From positions 28,565 to 92,564 of the forward strand of contig NZ_JAIUGV010000020.1 in the NCBI RefSeq assembly GCF_020164745.1: 64,000 bases of DNA, given 5' to 3'. Numbering within the stretch: position 1 is the first letter of the stretch; every line of letters begins with the position of its first letter. Position numbers and translations under genes: made by a program. Origin of the DNA: Mesorhizobium sp. ES1-4. GTDB taxonomy: Bacteria > Pseudomonadota > Alphaproteobacteria > Rhizobiales > Rhizobiaceae. Shown piece after piece: positions 1-7,845 of this stretch. The notes below the pieces were generated by a model that saw only the letters and a list, made by a program, of their open reading frames with translations, was not told the origin of the DNA and ran no database searches.

Positions 1-768
1 GATAATCAGCGGCTCCAGTCGCTCCCGGACCTGCCGCGCGATGCTCAAGCTGTAGCCGCTCTGGGCTTTGCCCGCATAAAGCAGCCGGTCGCCTTCACGC
101 CTGCCGATGTAGAGCGAGGCGATCCGGCGCGGTTGAGCGCCAAGCTTCTCGACGAAAGCCACGATAGGAAAGGTGTCGCTCTTGACGCATTTGACCTTAA
201 CCCAGCTTGTCTGGACGCCAGAGCGATAGGGGGAATCGGCGAGCTTTGACACTATGCCTTCCAGGCCCATACGGCAGGCGTGCGCGAACATGTCCTTGCC
301 GCTCACCTCGAGGTGTTCGGCATAGGTCAACGTCGGCGCTGAACCCTTGAGCAGCTTCTCCAAGGCGGCCTTGCGTTCCAAAAGCGGCTGCTGCCGAAGA
401 TCGCTGCCGTTGAGATGAAGCAGGTCGAACGCATAGAAGATGAGCCTCGGCGAACGCGGATTGCCTAGCTCCCGTTCCAAGGCTTGGTAGTCCGGAAGGC
501 CGGTCTCGCCCAGAACGACAGCCTCACCATCGATGATCGCGGAGTTTGCGCGCAGGCTCGCCGCCGTCTGAACGATTCTCTTGTACCGATGTGACCAATC
601 GTAACCCCGGCGCGTGAAGGCTCGCGCTGTTCCGCCCTTCACGACGAGCTGGGTCCGGTAGCCGTCATACTTGATCTCGTGAAGCCAGTTGCCGCCGTCA
701 GGAGCTTTCTCGACCAACGTTGGCGATTGGAACTCGATGAATGACAGCCGGTCTTCGGTCTTACTCAT
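1..768 (-). CDS. ligD: ATP-dependent DNA ligase, LigD ligase-domain type (partial, runs off the left edge)
   Basis: The reverse-strand frame is open from the ATG at 768 to base 1 (256 codons) with no stop, so the 3' end lies outside the window. The protein begins directly with the ligase domain, with no polymerase or phosphoesterase domain before it. Motif I is EIKYDGYR with the expected adenylated lysine at residue 33. Further family motifs are IIDGEAV, FYAFDLLHLNG and the GLEGIVSK block, followed by the start of the OB-fold. In this family such stand-alone ligases seal double-strand breaks together with Ku; a ku gene lies at 23.5 kb. An AGGAG element sits 11 bases before the start. A decayed paralogue lies at 5042. 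Confidence 0.9.
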   Translation of the reverse strand, partial: MSKTEDRLSFIEFQSPTLVEKAPDGGNWLHEIKYDGYRTQLVVKGGTARAFTRRGYDWSHRYKRIVQTAASLRANSAIIDGEAVVLGETGLPDYQALERELGNPRSPRLIFYAFDLLHLNGSDLRQQPLLERKAALEKLLKGSAPTLTYAEHLEVSGKDMFAHACRMGLEGIVSKLADSPYRSGVQTSWVKVKCVKSDTFPIVAFVEKLGAQPRRIASLYIGRREGDRLLYAGKAQSGYSLSIARQVRERLEPLII

Positions 769-797
769 GCGCACGCGAACTCCTGGAATCGGGAGTC

Positions 798-822
798 AAA
801 TCGTGCGACGGTAATGAGTTCC
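798..822 (-). promoter_or_regulatory. Possible RpoE2/EcfG-type promoter of the ligase gene
   Basis: On the minus strand GGAAC is followed after 18 bases by TT (GGAAC-N16-ATTT), about 30 bases before the ligase start. It fits the loose GGAAC-N18-TT form of the rhizobial general-stress promoter but lacks the usual G before TT, so it is weaker than the other copies in the window. Confidence 0.4.
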
Positions 823-1190
823 GACAAATTTAGGGAAATTGCATATATCTGCGACGTCGATGTGCCCGGTCAGAGAGACGTCGCGCCTCTGGCCCTAGCC
901 TTACAGTTTCACCCAGGCGCTTTGTACCGCGCGATAGGTCCCGATGGACGAACCGAGAAGCGGACGGGTTGATCTGAAAGGCTGTTGACGTTGCGGTCCC
1001 AGATGCCCAGTCAGTGACTGCCGCCGCAGCATCGAGCTCTCGCTGGCTTCATACTTTCGGTCGCCGCCGTCGTCGTCGGCTCCGCGCGATGCGACCCCGA
1101 ACGCCAGCCTGCCGGGGAACGGCACGCACCACGGCTTCTCGCGCAGGACCTTTTAACGGTCCAGAAGTCTTCATCGTCTATAGCGATCTG
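823..1190. other. Intergenic region between divergent ligase and GGDEF-EAL genes
   Basis: No convincing gene is seen here. The plus-strand frame of the GGDEF-EAL gene stays open back to 1014, but that stretch encodes a low-complexity arginine-rich and alanine-rich peptide unlike the rest of the protein and is treated as non-coding leader. Confidence 0.5.
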
Positions 1191-3404
1191 ATGAAACTGC
1201 TGCGACATTTTGCCGAACCGACCCGTCGTCTCTTCCTGGTGAGAACGGCCTTGCCCGTCATCGCGCTGACACTGCTCATTGCAGCGATCACCACCGGGCT
1301 ATTGCTTTGGTCGACGATCCAGACCGACCGCGTTGCCGCGGCGCGGCAGAAAAGCCTGGTTGTACTGATCATGTCCAAGCTGGAAAGCGCAGTGGCACAT
1401 GATCAGGAGAGCGTCACGGTTTGGGACGACGCCGTTAACGCCCTGCGCAGCGGGGATGCGAAATGGCTCGATACCAATCTCGGCAGCTGGATGCACACCT
1501 ATTTCGGCCATGACCAGGTTTATATTCTCGATGCCAATGATGCGCCCGTCTACGCGTTCACCGACGGGTCGACCGCCGACCCCAACAGCTACCGCGCCAT
1601 ACACCCGACCACCGCGCCTCTCGTCCAGACTTTGAGAGCGAGACTGAAACGAGGGGACACCGAAGGTGTCACGGAACAGGTGCTCACCATCGGTGCTTCC
1701 GATGTGGCCGTTATCGCCGGCCATCCCGCGGTCGTCAGTATCAAGCCTGTGGTTTCCGACAGTGGCCACATCGCGCAGGTCCCAGGCCAGGAATTCCTGC
1801 ATGTGGCCGTTCGCTATCTCGACGGCAGTTTTCTTACCTCCTTGCGGCAAGACTATCTGCTCGATGGCGCGCGATTCTCCTGGGATAATAAGCTTGCTTC
1901 CGGAGAGGCTTCGAATCCCGTCGTCGACCGATCTGGACCTATCGGCTTCTTCGTTTGGCGGCCGTACCGGCCAGGAGCATTTGTCCTCTTTCAACTCGCG
2001 CCCGTTCTCGTCACCTTGTTCGGTCTGGTGCTGGCGGGTGTCATCATCGCTCTGATAGGCTTTCGCAAGCGGACGTTGAAGCTGATCGAGACAGAGGACC
2101 GGATCTATCACCTCGCTCACAACGATGTGCTCACAGCGCTGCCCAATCGCGGTCAGTTCAACGAGCGTCTGGCAGATGCATTGGCGCGCTTGCCGTCGAC
2201 GGAAGAGCAGCTCGCGATTCTTTACCTCGACCTCGACCGCTTCAAGCAGGTTAATGACAGCTTTGGCCATCCGGCGGGTGACGAGCTGCTCAGGGAGTTC
2301 GCGGACCGGCTAAGGCGGCTGACGACCGAAGCGGACACGGTGGCGCGTCTCGGTGGCGATGAATTCATCATCATCCGACGTTCGGTTGGCGGCGAGAATG
2401 ACGTCGAGGCGCTGTGCGAGCATTTGATCGAGTCTGCCCGTCGGCCGTTCGAGGTCGCCGGCGTGCAAGTCTTTGTCGGCGTAAGTGTGGGCGTAGCGGT
2501 TGCACCCAGGGACGGGTTGGACACGGTCGACTTGGTGCGGAAAGCCGACGTGGCGCTCTATCATGCCAAAGCGGGGGGCCGCAGCAGCTACGCCTTCTTT
2601 AGGGACGAGATGGATCTGACGCTGGCCATGCGCAAGGGCATGGAACAGGACCTGCGCAACGCGCTGGATGCGACCGGCCAGATCCAGGTCCACTATCAGC
2701 CGCTATACGCCGCCGACACGAACAGGATGACGGGTGTCGAAGCGCTGGCCCGCTGGTCTGATCCGGAGCGGGGCTGGGTTGCACCGGACTTGTTCATACC
2801 GCTGTCCGAAGAAGCAGGGCTGATTGAAAAGCTTGGCGAACTGGTTCTCAGGCAGGCGTGCCTTGACGCGGTGGATTGGCCCGTCGAGACCTTGGCTGTG
2901 AATGTGTCGGCCTTGCAGCTGAACAATCCCAGTTTCGCCATGCGAGTGACCAGTATCTTGTTGGAGACGCACATGGATCCGCGGCGGCTCGAAATCGAGG
3001 TTACCGAAAGCGCTTTATCGGAGCGCCGAAGCGAATGCCGAAACAACATCGAGGCTCTGCGTAGCATCGGGGTGCGCTTTGCACTGGACGATTTCGGCAC
3101 CGGATTCTCCTCCTTGGGAAGACTGCAGACGCTGGAAGTCGACAGGATCAAGATCGACCGAAGCTTCGTGCAGGGCTTTGGTCGCTCCAACGGTGACGAG
3201 GCCATCGTTCAGGCGATTATCAACCTGGCCCGTGCGACCGGGCTTAGCACCACTGCCGAAGGGGTCGAGACCGAAAGCCAGTGCGATTACCTGCGCAAGC
3301 TCGGCTGTGACCAGCTCCAAGGCTTTCTGCTGTCCAGGCCACTGCCCAAGGGGGAGCTTCAAGAGCTCCTCCTCGGGGTCGTATCTGCGCGCGCCTCTGC
3401 CTAG
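1191..3404 (+). CDS. Membrane-bound cyclic-di-GMP enzyme, CHASE4-GGDEF-EAL
   Basis: The protein has 737 residues from the ATG at 1191, chosen because it directly precedes the first membrane helix; upstream in-frame codons are low complexity. Order of parts: a membrane helix near residues 25 to 50, a periplasmic CHASE4-like sensor containing the typical VWDDAV motif, a second helix near 260 to 285, a GGDEF domain with intact GGDEF near residue 388, and an EAL domain (GVEALARW near 515, later DDFGTGFSS). Both catalytic signatures look intact, so it could synthesise or degrade cyclic di-GMP; which activity dominates cannot be read from sequence. No clear Shine-Dalgarno element precedes the chosen start. 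It appears monocistronic. Confidence 0.88.
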   Translation: MKLLRHFAEPTRRLFLVRTALPVIALTLLIAAITTGLLLWSTIQTDRVAAARQKSLVVLIMSKLESAVAHDQESVTVWDDAVNALRSGDAKWLDTNLGSWMHTYFGHDQVYILDANDAPVYAFTDGSTADPNSYRAIHPTTAPLVQTLRARLKRGDTEGVTEQVLTIGASDVAVIAGHPAVVSIKPVVSDSGHIAQVPGQEFLHVAVRYLDGSFLTSLRQDYLLDGARFSWDNKLASGEASNPVVDRSGPIGFFVWRPYRPGAFVLFQLAPVLVTLFGLVLAGVIIALIGFRKRTLKLIETEDRIYHLAHNDVLTALPNRGQFNERLADALARLPSTEEQLAILYLDLDRFKQVNDSFGHPAGDELLREFADRLRRLTTEADTVARLGGDEFIIIRRSVGGENDVEALCEHLIESARRPFEVAGVQVFVGVSVGVAVAPRDGLDTVDLVRKADVALYHAKAGGRSSYAFFRDEMDLTLAMRKGMEQDLRNALDATGQIQVHYQPLYAADTNRMTGVEALARWSDPERGWVAPDLFIPLSEEAGLIEKLGELVLRQACLDAVDWPVETLAVNVSALQLNNPSFAMRVTSILLETHMDPRRLEIEVTESALSERRSECRNNIEALRSIGVRFALDDFGTGFSSLGRLQTLEVDRIKIDRSFVQGFGRSNGDEAIVQAIINLARATGLSTTAEGVETESQCDYLRKLGCDQLQGFLLSRPLPKGELQELLLGVVSARASA

Positions 3405-3476
3405 GAAGCCCAGCGGGGGCGAGCCACGGAAGCTGCCATCCGGAGCGGCTGGATGCCGGTGCCGTCCACCGTCCGC

Positions 3477-3953
3477 TTAGCAGCCCTGGACCTTCAGTGA
3501 TTTGACCATGCGAACGATAAGCGGATCATAAGGGACCTTCTCGTCGCGAGCATAGTTGACCGTAAACAATGCCGCTCTGTCCCCGCAGATCTTGATGGCC
3601 CGGACGTACAGGATCTGACCGTCCTTCAGTCCTGAATAGCTGGCCCATTGCGGCGTCACTCGCTTATAGGTCACTTTCCAGCCGTCGTTCTCGTTCACGG
3701 CAATGCGATGCTCGATCTCGGTGCGAAAGCTTGCCTTGCCGAGTTGCGCCCCCCAGACCGCAAGAAATGCTTTGTTTTTGCCCTCGAAGGCTGCTCCTTG
3801 ATCGGAGCGCTGGGCAAGCACAAACCCCGGGGGAACGTCGAATACGAATCCGAGATGCTTGATCCCAAACCCCTCCCATTGTTCAGCACCCAGCAGCGAA
3901 GTGGGGATCATCATGGCGCCCAAGCTGAGCAGAATATGGGGCAGACGTTTCAT
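3477..3953 (-). CDS. Small secreted protein of unknown function
   Basis: A 158-residue protein starting MKRLPHILLSLGAMM, a typical Sec signal peptide ending near the Leu-Gly-Ala before residue 24. The mature part is mixed alpha/beta with a single late cysteine pair region (ICGDRAALF and a terminal Cys). I do not recognise the family. An in-frame extension exists up to 4094 but is arginine-rich, so the ATG at 3953 is preferred. It converges with the GGDEF-EAL gene across about 70 bases. Confidence 0.6.
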   Translation of the reverse strand: MKRLPHILLSLGAMMIPTSLLGAEQWEGFGIKHLGFVFDVPPGFVLAQRSDQGAAFEGKNKAFLAVWGAQLGKASFRTEIEHRIAVNENDGWKVTYKRVTPQWASYSGLKDGQILYVRAIKICGDRAALFTVNYARDEKVPYDPLIVRMVKSLKVQGC

Positions 3954-4297
3954 GGGTGTAATCCTGTCGTCGTATGGCCTGCGCCATGCCGGACACAGCC
4001 CAGCCGCCCTGGCGGAGGGCCAGCAATCCGCGGCTCCAAAGCCAGCGGACCTTTTCAAATCTGACGTGGCGCTCTTTGTTCCACTAGGAACCAAGAATAT
4101 CGCGGCACGCGCGTCGAGTGGGCCGCGCCTGTTTCAGGGCAGCGCTGCCCGCCAGCACCCGACAGCGCGCGGACAGAGCCGGGGAGGGCTCGGCTCGCGT
4201 TATGGGAGAGGACCGACCGTACCGGTAGGGGCGGCATGCGAAGGCTGGCCTCGCTCGGCGGCATGCCTCCAGGCACCGCGAATCGGGACGCCCCCAT
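3954..4297. other. Intergenic region upstream of the small-RNA candidate
   Basis: No gene is recognised. Open frames in this stretch on both strands are low-complexity shadows rich in Arg, Pro and Ala. Confidence 0.4.
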
Positions 4298-4322
4298 GGA
4301 ACATTGTTGCGTTGAAAAACTT
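4298..4322 (+). promoter_or_regulatory. Possible RpoE2/EcfG-type promoter of the small RNA
   Basis: GGAAC at 4298 is followed after 18 bases by TT (GGAAC-N16-ACTT). It would place transcription start near 4329, just before the first hairpin of the small-RNA candidate. The third -10 position is C rather than the usual G, so the match is imperfect. Confidence 0.35.
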
Positions 4323-4328
4323 CGGCCG

Positions 4329-4411
4329 TTGCACTGTTTCCCATTACAGTGCGCATCCCCACGACTGTTGACTGGCCCGCCGCCACGACCTCTCCGGCGG
4401 CGGGCATTTTT
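4329..4411 (+). ncRNA. Candidate trans-acting small RNA with anti-Shine-Dalgarno loops
   Basis: A compact structured RNA is visible. Hairpin 1 has a perfect 7-bp stem GCACTGT/ACAGTGC (4331-4337, 4346-4352) with loop TTCCCATT. A C-rich single-stranded linker contains CATCCCC (4353-4360). Hairpin 2 is a 10-bp GC stem (4375-4384 with 4396-4405) followed by ATTTTT, a textbook intrinsic terminator. Exposed UCCC and CCCC segments resemble the anti-SD motifs of rhizobial AbcR/alpha-r type small RNAs; the family assignment is only by resemblance. No protein frame of quality overlaps it. Confidence 0.5.
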
Positions 4412-4607
4412 CGTAGGCGGACCTTGTCGATCGCCGCAGATTGACACCCTCGGCGACAGCGCTGCAACAGGGCTGTCGCTGACCAAAGACCCGACCTCTG
4501 GTCGGCCCGCGCCTCCCCAAGGGGGTGCGGGTCATTTGGAGCGCTTGACAGATTTCGGCGGCGTGAGGCACTTTCGCGCCTTGAGAAATCAACCGGGGGG
4601 AATACCC

Positions 4608-4697
4608 ATGAAGAAGACCTATGAAAAGCCAGAACTGAAGAAGCGTGAGCGTCTGAACAGCATCGCGGCCCAGGTGATCATTTCCAAGTCGGCCTGA
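4608..4697 (+). CDS. Short peptide resembling a RiPP (lasso-type) precursor
   Basis: A 29-residue peptide beginning MKKTYEKPELKKRERL. The N-terminal Y-x-x-P-x-L pattern (Tyr5, Pro8, Leu10) is the leader motif that RRE domains of lasso-peptide systems recognise, and short peptides with this start are common in Rhizobiales, where they tend to be called putative RiPP precursors. A G-run ribosome site lies 7 to 12 bases upstream, a TTGACA -35 box at 4545, and an intrinsic terminator follows at 4729, so it looks like an independent transcription unit. No maturation enzymes (asparagine synthetase-like cyclase or leader protease) are present in the window. The core lacks the Gly and Thr usually placed before and at the cleavage site. 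Confidence 0.6.
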   Translation: MKKTYEKPELKKRERLNSIAAQVIISKSA

Positions 4698-4728
4698 GAC
4701 CCAATCCAATTAAGCATCATCTACAAGC

Positions 4729-4757
4729 AGCCCGTAGGCGCCGGCCGGCGGGCTTTT
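4729..4757 (+). terminator. Intrinsic terminator after the small peptide gene
   Basis: Stem AGCCCG (4729-4734) pairs with CGGGCT (4749-4754), with additional GC pairing possible inside, followed directly by TTTT. It lies 32 bases after the peptide stop codon. Confidence 0.7.
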
Positions 4758-4761
4758 GCGT

Positions 4762-4953
4762 TCATGAGCGTTTGACGACTTGGGGCTTCAGCCGCTCATG
4801 CGTCGGCTGCTCGTGCCAGATCACCTGACGCAGATCGCGCATGTCGACCGGCTGTCCGGAAATGTCGCATTTATAGAAATGGTCGCCTTCGTCAGAGGGC
4901 GGCTCATGCGGCTTGCCCTTGATGGGCGGCCCGAGGTCCGAAGGTTTCGTCAT
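4762..4953 (-). CDS. Small conserved-looking hypothetical protein (63 residues)
   Basis: A hydrophilic 63-residue protein starting MTKPSDLGPP with balanced codon use and a clear reading frame; the text HFYKCDISGQPVDMRDL suggests a folded core. I do not know its function. It is preceded by a well-placed general-stress type promoter (4963-4987), which supports it being a real gene. It is transcribed away from the decayed second ligase gene. Confidence 0.55.
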   Translation of the reverse strand: MTKPSDLGPPIKGKPHEPPSDEGDHFYKCDISGQPVDMRDLRQVIWHEQPTHERLKPQVVKRS

Positions 4954-4962
4954 GGGGCCAGC

Positions 4963-4987
4963 AACATCCCGGCATGGTAAAAGTTCC
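4963..4987 (-). promoter_or_regulatory. RpoE2/EcfG-type promoter for the 63-residue protein
   Basis: Minus-strand GGAAC-N16-TGTT ending 10 bases before the start codon. Its -35 is half of a perfect palindrome GTTCCGGAAC (4983-4992), so a second GGAAC faces the ligase remnant, but that copy lacks a good -10. Confidence 0.5.
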
Positions 4988-5041
4988 GGAACTGTCTAGC
5001 TAGAGCTTATTGAATCGCGTGCCTTTTGCCTGGGTCAGTGC

Positions 5042-5560
5042 ATGCGTTTGAAGTTCATCGAGCCGTTGATGCCGACCCTGGTGGAGAAGCCTCCCGAGGG
5101 CGATGGCTGGAATCACGAGGTGAAGTTCGACGGTTACCGATCGCAGATCGTCAAGGACGAAACCGGCGTTCGGATATTCACCCGCCGCAGGCTGGACTGG
5201 ACGGCGAAATACCGCGATCTCGGCAAGCCAGCCAGCGACATCGATGTGGAAAGTGCCATCATCGAAGGCGAGGTCATCGCGCTGAACGACGCTGGCTGCC
5301 GGACTTCGGCGCGCTGCGGAAAGCAATCAAGCCGGCAGCATGACCTCTATTTCGACGCCTTTGATCTGCAGCACGTCAATGGACACGATCTGCGCGACAC
5401 AGCTGCTGGAGGGCCGCGCATCCCATTCACAAACGCCTTTCGTTTCTCGGCATCGAAATTCGTGCCCTCCACGAGGCGGAGTGAACACGGTCCAGGTCGG
5501 CCTACGCGGTCTTGTTAGCCAGCTCTACCGAGAGGAGTCGCTCACAAAGTCCGCAGGGGC
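5042..5560 (+). pseudogene. Decayed LigD-type DNA ligase
   Basis: The first 85 or so codons encode a good ligase N-terminus, with motif I EVKFDGYR (Lys28) and IIEGEVIALND. Near 5295 the frame shifts: LPDFGALRKAIKPA is read in another frame. It then returns for HDLYFDAFDLQHVNGHDLRD. After about 5400 only weak matches remain, such as a GLRGLVSQ-like segment in a third frame near 5500. At least two indels and loss of the C-terminal half make it inactive. It is a paralogue of the intact ligase at the left edge. Confidence 0.75.
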
Positions 5561-5883
5561 CAAGCCGGTCGAGTCAACAAGGGGCTTCATGCCGGCGGAT
5601 TGACCTATGGCTATTCGTACCTGTAGGCGACCCGGGGAAGCGGAGATTGCACAGGATGATGCGGACGCTGGCATCTGACCGAAGTACTTGGATTCTATAC
5701 GGATGCTGGGCGTCCACTCCCTGCCAGTCTGGATGATTTCGATTGATTGCACGTCACGTAGGGCCCGCAGTCGCGCTTCATTGGAGCGGCCCGCGATCTC
5801 GTTGGCCGTGCTGGCATCTTTGCACATCGCCACCGACGAAGAGAGTCGTACGTCCCCGTAGCCGTTCCAATACACTCGATCAT
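5561..5883. other. Region without a recognised gene
   Basis: A 140-codon minus-strand frame (5525-5947) covers this stretch, but its composition is unconvincing and it overlaps the better-supported gene at 5884. I see nothing else. Confidence 0.4.
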
Positions 5884-6261
5884 CTAATCGGAAAGACCTT
5901 CGCCTTTCGGGCGATCCGGACCCGTGCGCTCGGCTTCCCATTTGCACAAATGATAACGGCTGCGGGCAAGCAGTTCCCGTGAACGCTGAAGATTGCGCCG
6001 CCCCTCTCCGACGTGAGCACCACGAACGCGCGTGGCCGGACGCTCATCTTCAGACACGTTGGCCTCACAGGTCCGACAGGTATCAAGCAGGACTCTGATC
6101 ATCGTCTCGTCTGCCTCGGTGCCGGAAAAGGCTTTCGCGAGGCTGCGAGCCTGCTTGTCCCATTCGCATTCGGGGATTTCGCCCTCCGCGATTGTAGCTT
6201 TCAGAGCGTTTTTTATGACCTCGAAATCAAAGGCCGAGATCGCGGGGCGATTGCTTCCCAT
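5884..6261 (-). CDS. Hypothetical protein (125 residues)
   Basis: Begins MGSNRPAISAFDFEVIKNALK; the segment ALKATIAEGEIPECEWDKQARSLAKAF has the look of a small helical family found in rhizobia, although I cannot name it. The ATG at 6261 has a strong GAGAGGAG ribosome site. The last third is less convincing and the true end may have been altered by a frameshift. No partner genes are adjacent. Confidence 0.6.
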   Translation of the reverse strand: MGSNRPAISAFDFEVIKNALKATIAEGEIPECEWDKQARSLAKAFSGTEADETMIRVLLDTCRTCEANVSEDERPATRVRGAHVGEGRRNLQRSRELLARSRYHLCKWEAERTGPDRPKGEGLSD

Positions 6262-7179
6262 ATGCTCCTCTCCGCAGGTCCGAAGCTGCCGAAGAATGGA
6301 TCGGAAGCACCAACGACAAAGTATAACTCGTCACCAACTTGGCGCATTAACCTGCGTTAATAGCTACCCCGAACTTCTGCTCGTGACGAGGAGCAGCGGG
6401 TTCGAAACTTAGCTGGAGTTGGAGCTGCCAAAGAGTAGGCGACCGACGCCGGGTTGGGGGGCGGGGGTACACGCCGGTCGCCATCAGGGAGAGGGACCAT
6501 GGATTTAGCAAACTGCGTTGCGGTTGGTCCTGAAGAAGAAGAGGAGATTCGCGCAGAAAAAGCAATTGGCCTGAAGTGCCTCTGTTTGGTCTCAGATCTC
6601 TCGCGGGCTGTGCAGCCGTTGCCGTCAATGGCCTCGCTGCCGCTGCTGGGTCGCCACGGCAGGCCGAGGAACGCAGGAAACATTCCCGGCGCTCTGGAGT
6701 TGGACATCTGTCGATTGCCCGATCAAAGCACTGCAACGCACAGAGCTCGTCTCGGCTCACGCCGGGGCGGTTTTCCAGCGTTGGCCAGGACGGTCATCCC
6801 GAATTGCTCGGCGCAACTGCCCGTACACGGATGGCCGAGTCGAGCGCGGCGACGCCGTGATGAGATCGGCCGCTGCCAGGATATCGAGCTCCATCTCTCA
6901 GGCTATTCCGTCCCCGAGGCATGCCCGAAGCAGTGGACATAAAGCACCGAGTTTGTCACCTACCAAATGCCAGCCAGCGGCGAATGCGCCGCCGCCCGTA
7001 CCCTTCACAGGCGCTTGCCTCAGCGAGCCTGGCAAACGCCTGCTCGACCAACTGAGCCGATGCATCCGTGTGTGCGGTTTGCTGCGCCAACTGCCGGCGA
7101 AGCGCCGTTATCCTTTGGCCCGATCTGTGTCAGGCATTATCGGTGTGTTAAGATTGGAATTGTGGATCATAGCGCCAAC
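6262..7179. other. Long region without a supported gene
   Basis: About 0.9 kb. The plus-strand frame at 6454-6942 and overlapping frames on both strands are arginine-rich, serine-rich and proline-rich and mutually overlapping; none shows a recognisable motif. It looks like decayed sequence in keeping with the neighbouring gene remnants. Confidence 0.4.
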
Positions 7180-7407
7180 TCAGCCCATGTCGCCTGTCTT
7201 GATCTTCGTCAGGTGCTCTCTGGCTTCAGAGACACGTCTCTGCGCGCATCGTATCGTGTCACAGAGGGCCAGGTCGATGCCCACGCCACCGGTCTGGGGT
7301 GCCTCATGGTCAAACACCGACAACGCCCATTCTGGCGTGTCGGTCTCCGGCATCACCACCACACAGAAGGGCACATGATGGCTGTCGGTGGCGTTACGAT
7401 GGACCAT
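7180..7407 (-). CDS. Small hypothetical protein (75 residues)
   Basis: The minus-strand frame encodes HHVPFCVVVMPETDTPEWALSVFDHEAP, a beta-rich segment, followed by a helical GIDLALCDTIRCAQRRVSEAREHLTKIKTGD. This reads like a genuine small alpha/beta domain rather than a shadow frame. No function can be assigned. No clear promoter or ribosome site was found, and it stands alone in a decayed region, so it may itself be a remnant. Confidence 0.45.
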   Translation of the reverse strand: MVHRNATDSHHVPFCVVVMPETDTPEWALSVFDHEAPQTGGVGIDLALCDTIRCAQRRVSEAREHLTKIKTGDMG

Positions 7408-7791
7408 AGGTCGACCGGATCCCCGATCACAGCGGGGCGCAAGGGGGCGTCAGCCCTCCAGTCGTTGCGCAGGATGTAAAGTAGGGCGATGGTGCGCTTG
7501 AGTTCTGCCGGGCACGCCCCATCTGCCCATGCCATCCAACAGGCGGATCGCAGCGCCGTCCAGCGCCTGTATGAGGCATTGAGTGAATCGTCCGGTCTGG
7601 ACGTTGGGCGAGCCGGAAACCTCGCCCTCGAAGGTATCCACATCCGTGGGAAGGGAGGCTTGGTTCCAGGTCCATGTCGTAACCAAATCACTCCAGCGGG
7701 AATTGAGGACGGTTCCATCCCCCCTTCCGCGTTATGAGGCAATCGTGGCAGTCGCCCGAAATCCGGATCGGTAGAAACATTGCAGGCCTTC
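7408..7791. other. Region without a supported gene
   Basis: Several overlapping frames on both strands, none with recognisable features. It leads into the promoter of the histidine kinase gene. Confidence 0.4.
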
Positions 7792-7816
7792 GGAACTTCT
7801 TACGAAATCGGGTGTT
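7792..7816 (+). promoter_or_regulatory. RpoE2/EcfG-type promoter of the PAS histidine kinase gene
   Basis: GGAAC at 7792 followed by 16 bases and TGTT, 30 bases before the kinase start codon. This is the same arrangement as at the other stress-type promoters in the window. Confidence 0.5.
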
Positions 7817-7845
7817 AAGCTGCGTTTAGGGGAATTCAACCATCG

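Noticed and set aside
1014..1190. N-terminal extension of the GGDEF-EAL frame
   Set aside because: Arg/Ala-rich low-complexity translation before the first membrane helix; a signal anchor would not be preceded by it.
1299..2270. 323-codon minus-strand frame
   Set aside because: Fully antisense to the CHASE4-GGDEF-EAL gene, no motif.
4988..5012. Plus-strand GGAAC as a promoter for the ligase remnant
   Set aside because: No TT at the N18 position; -10 does not match.
5525..5947. 140-codon minus-strand frame
   Set aside because: Weak composition, overlaps the better-supported gene at 5884, no ribosome site.
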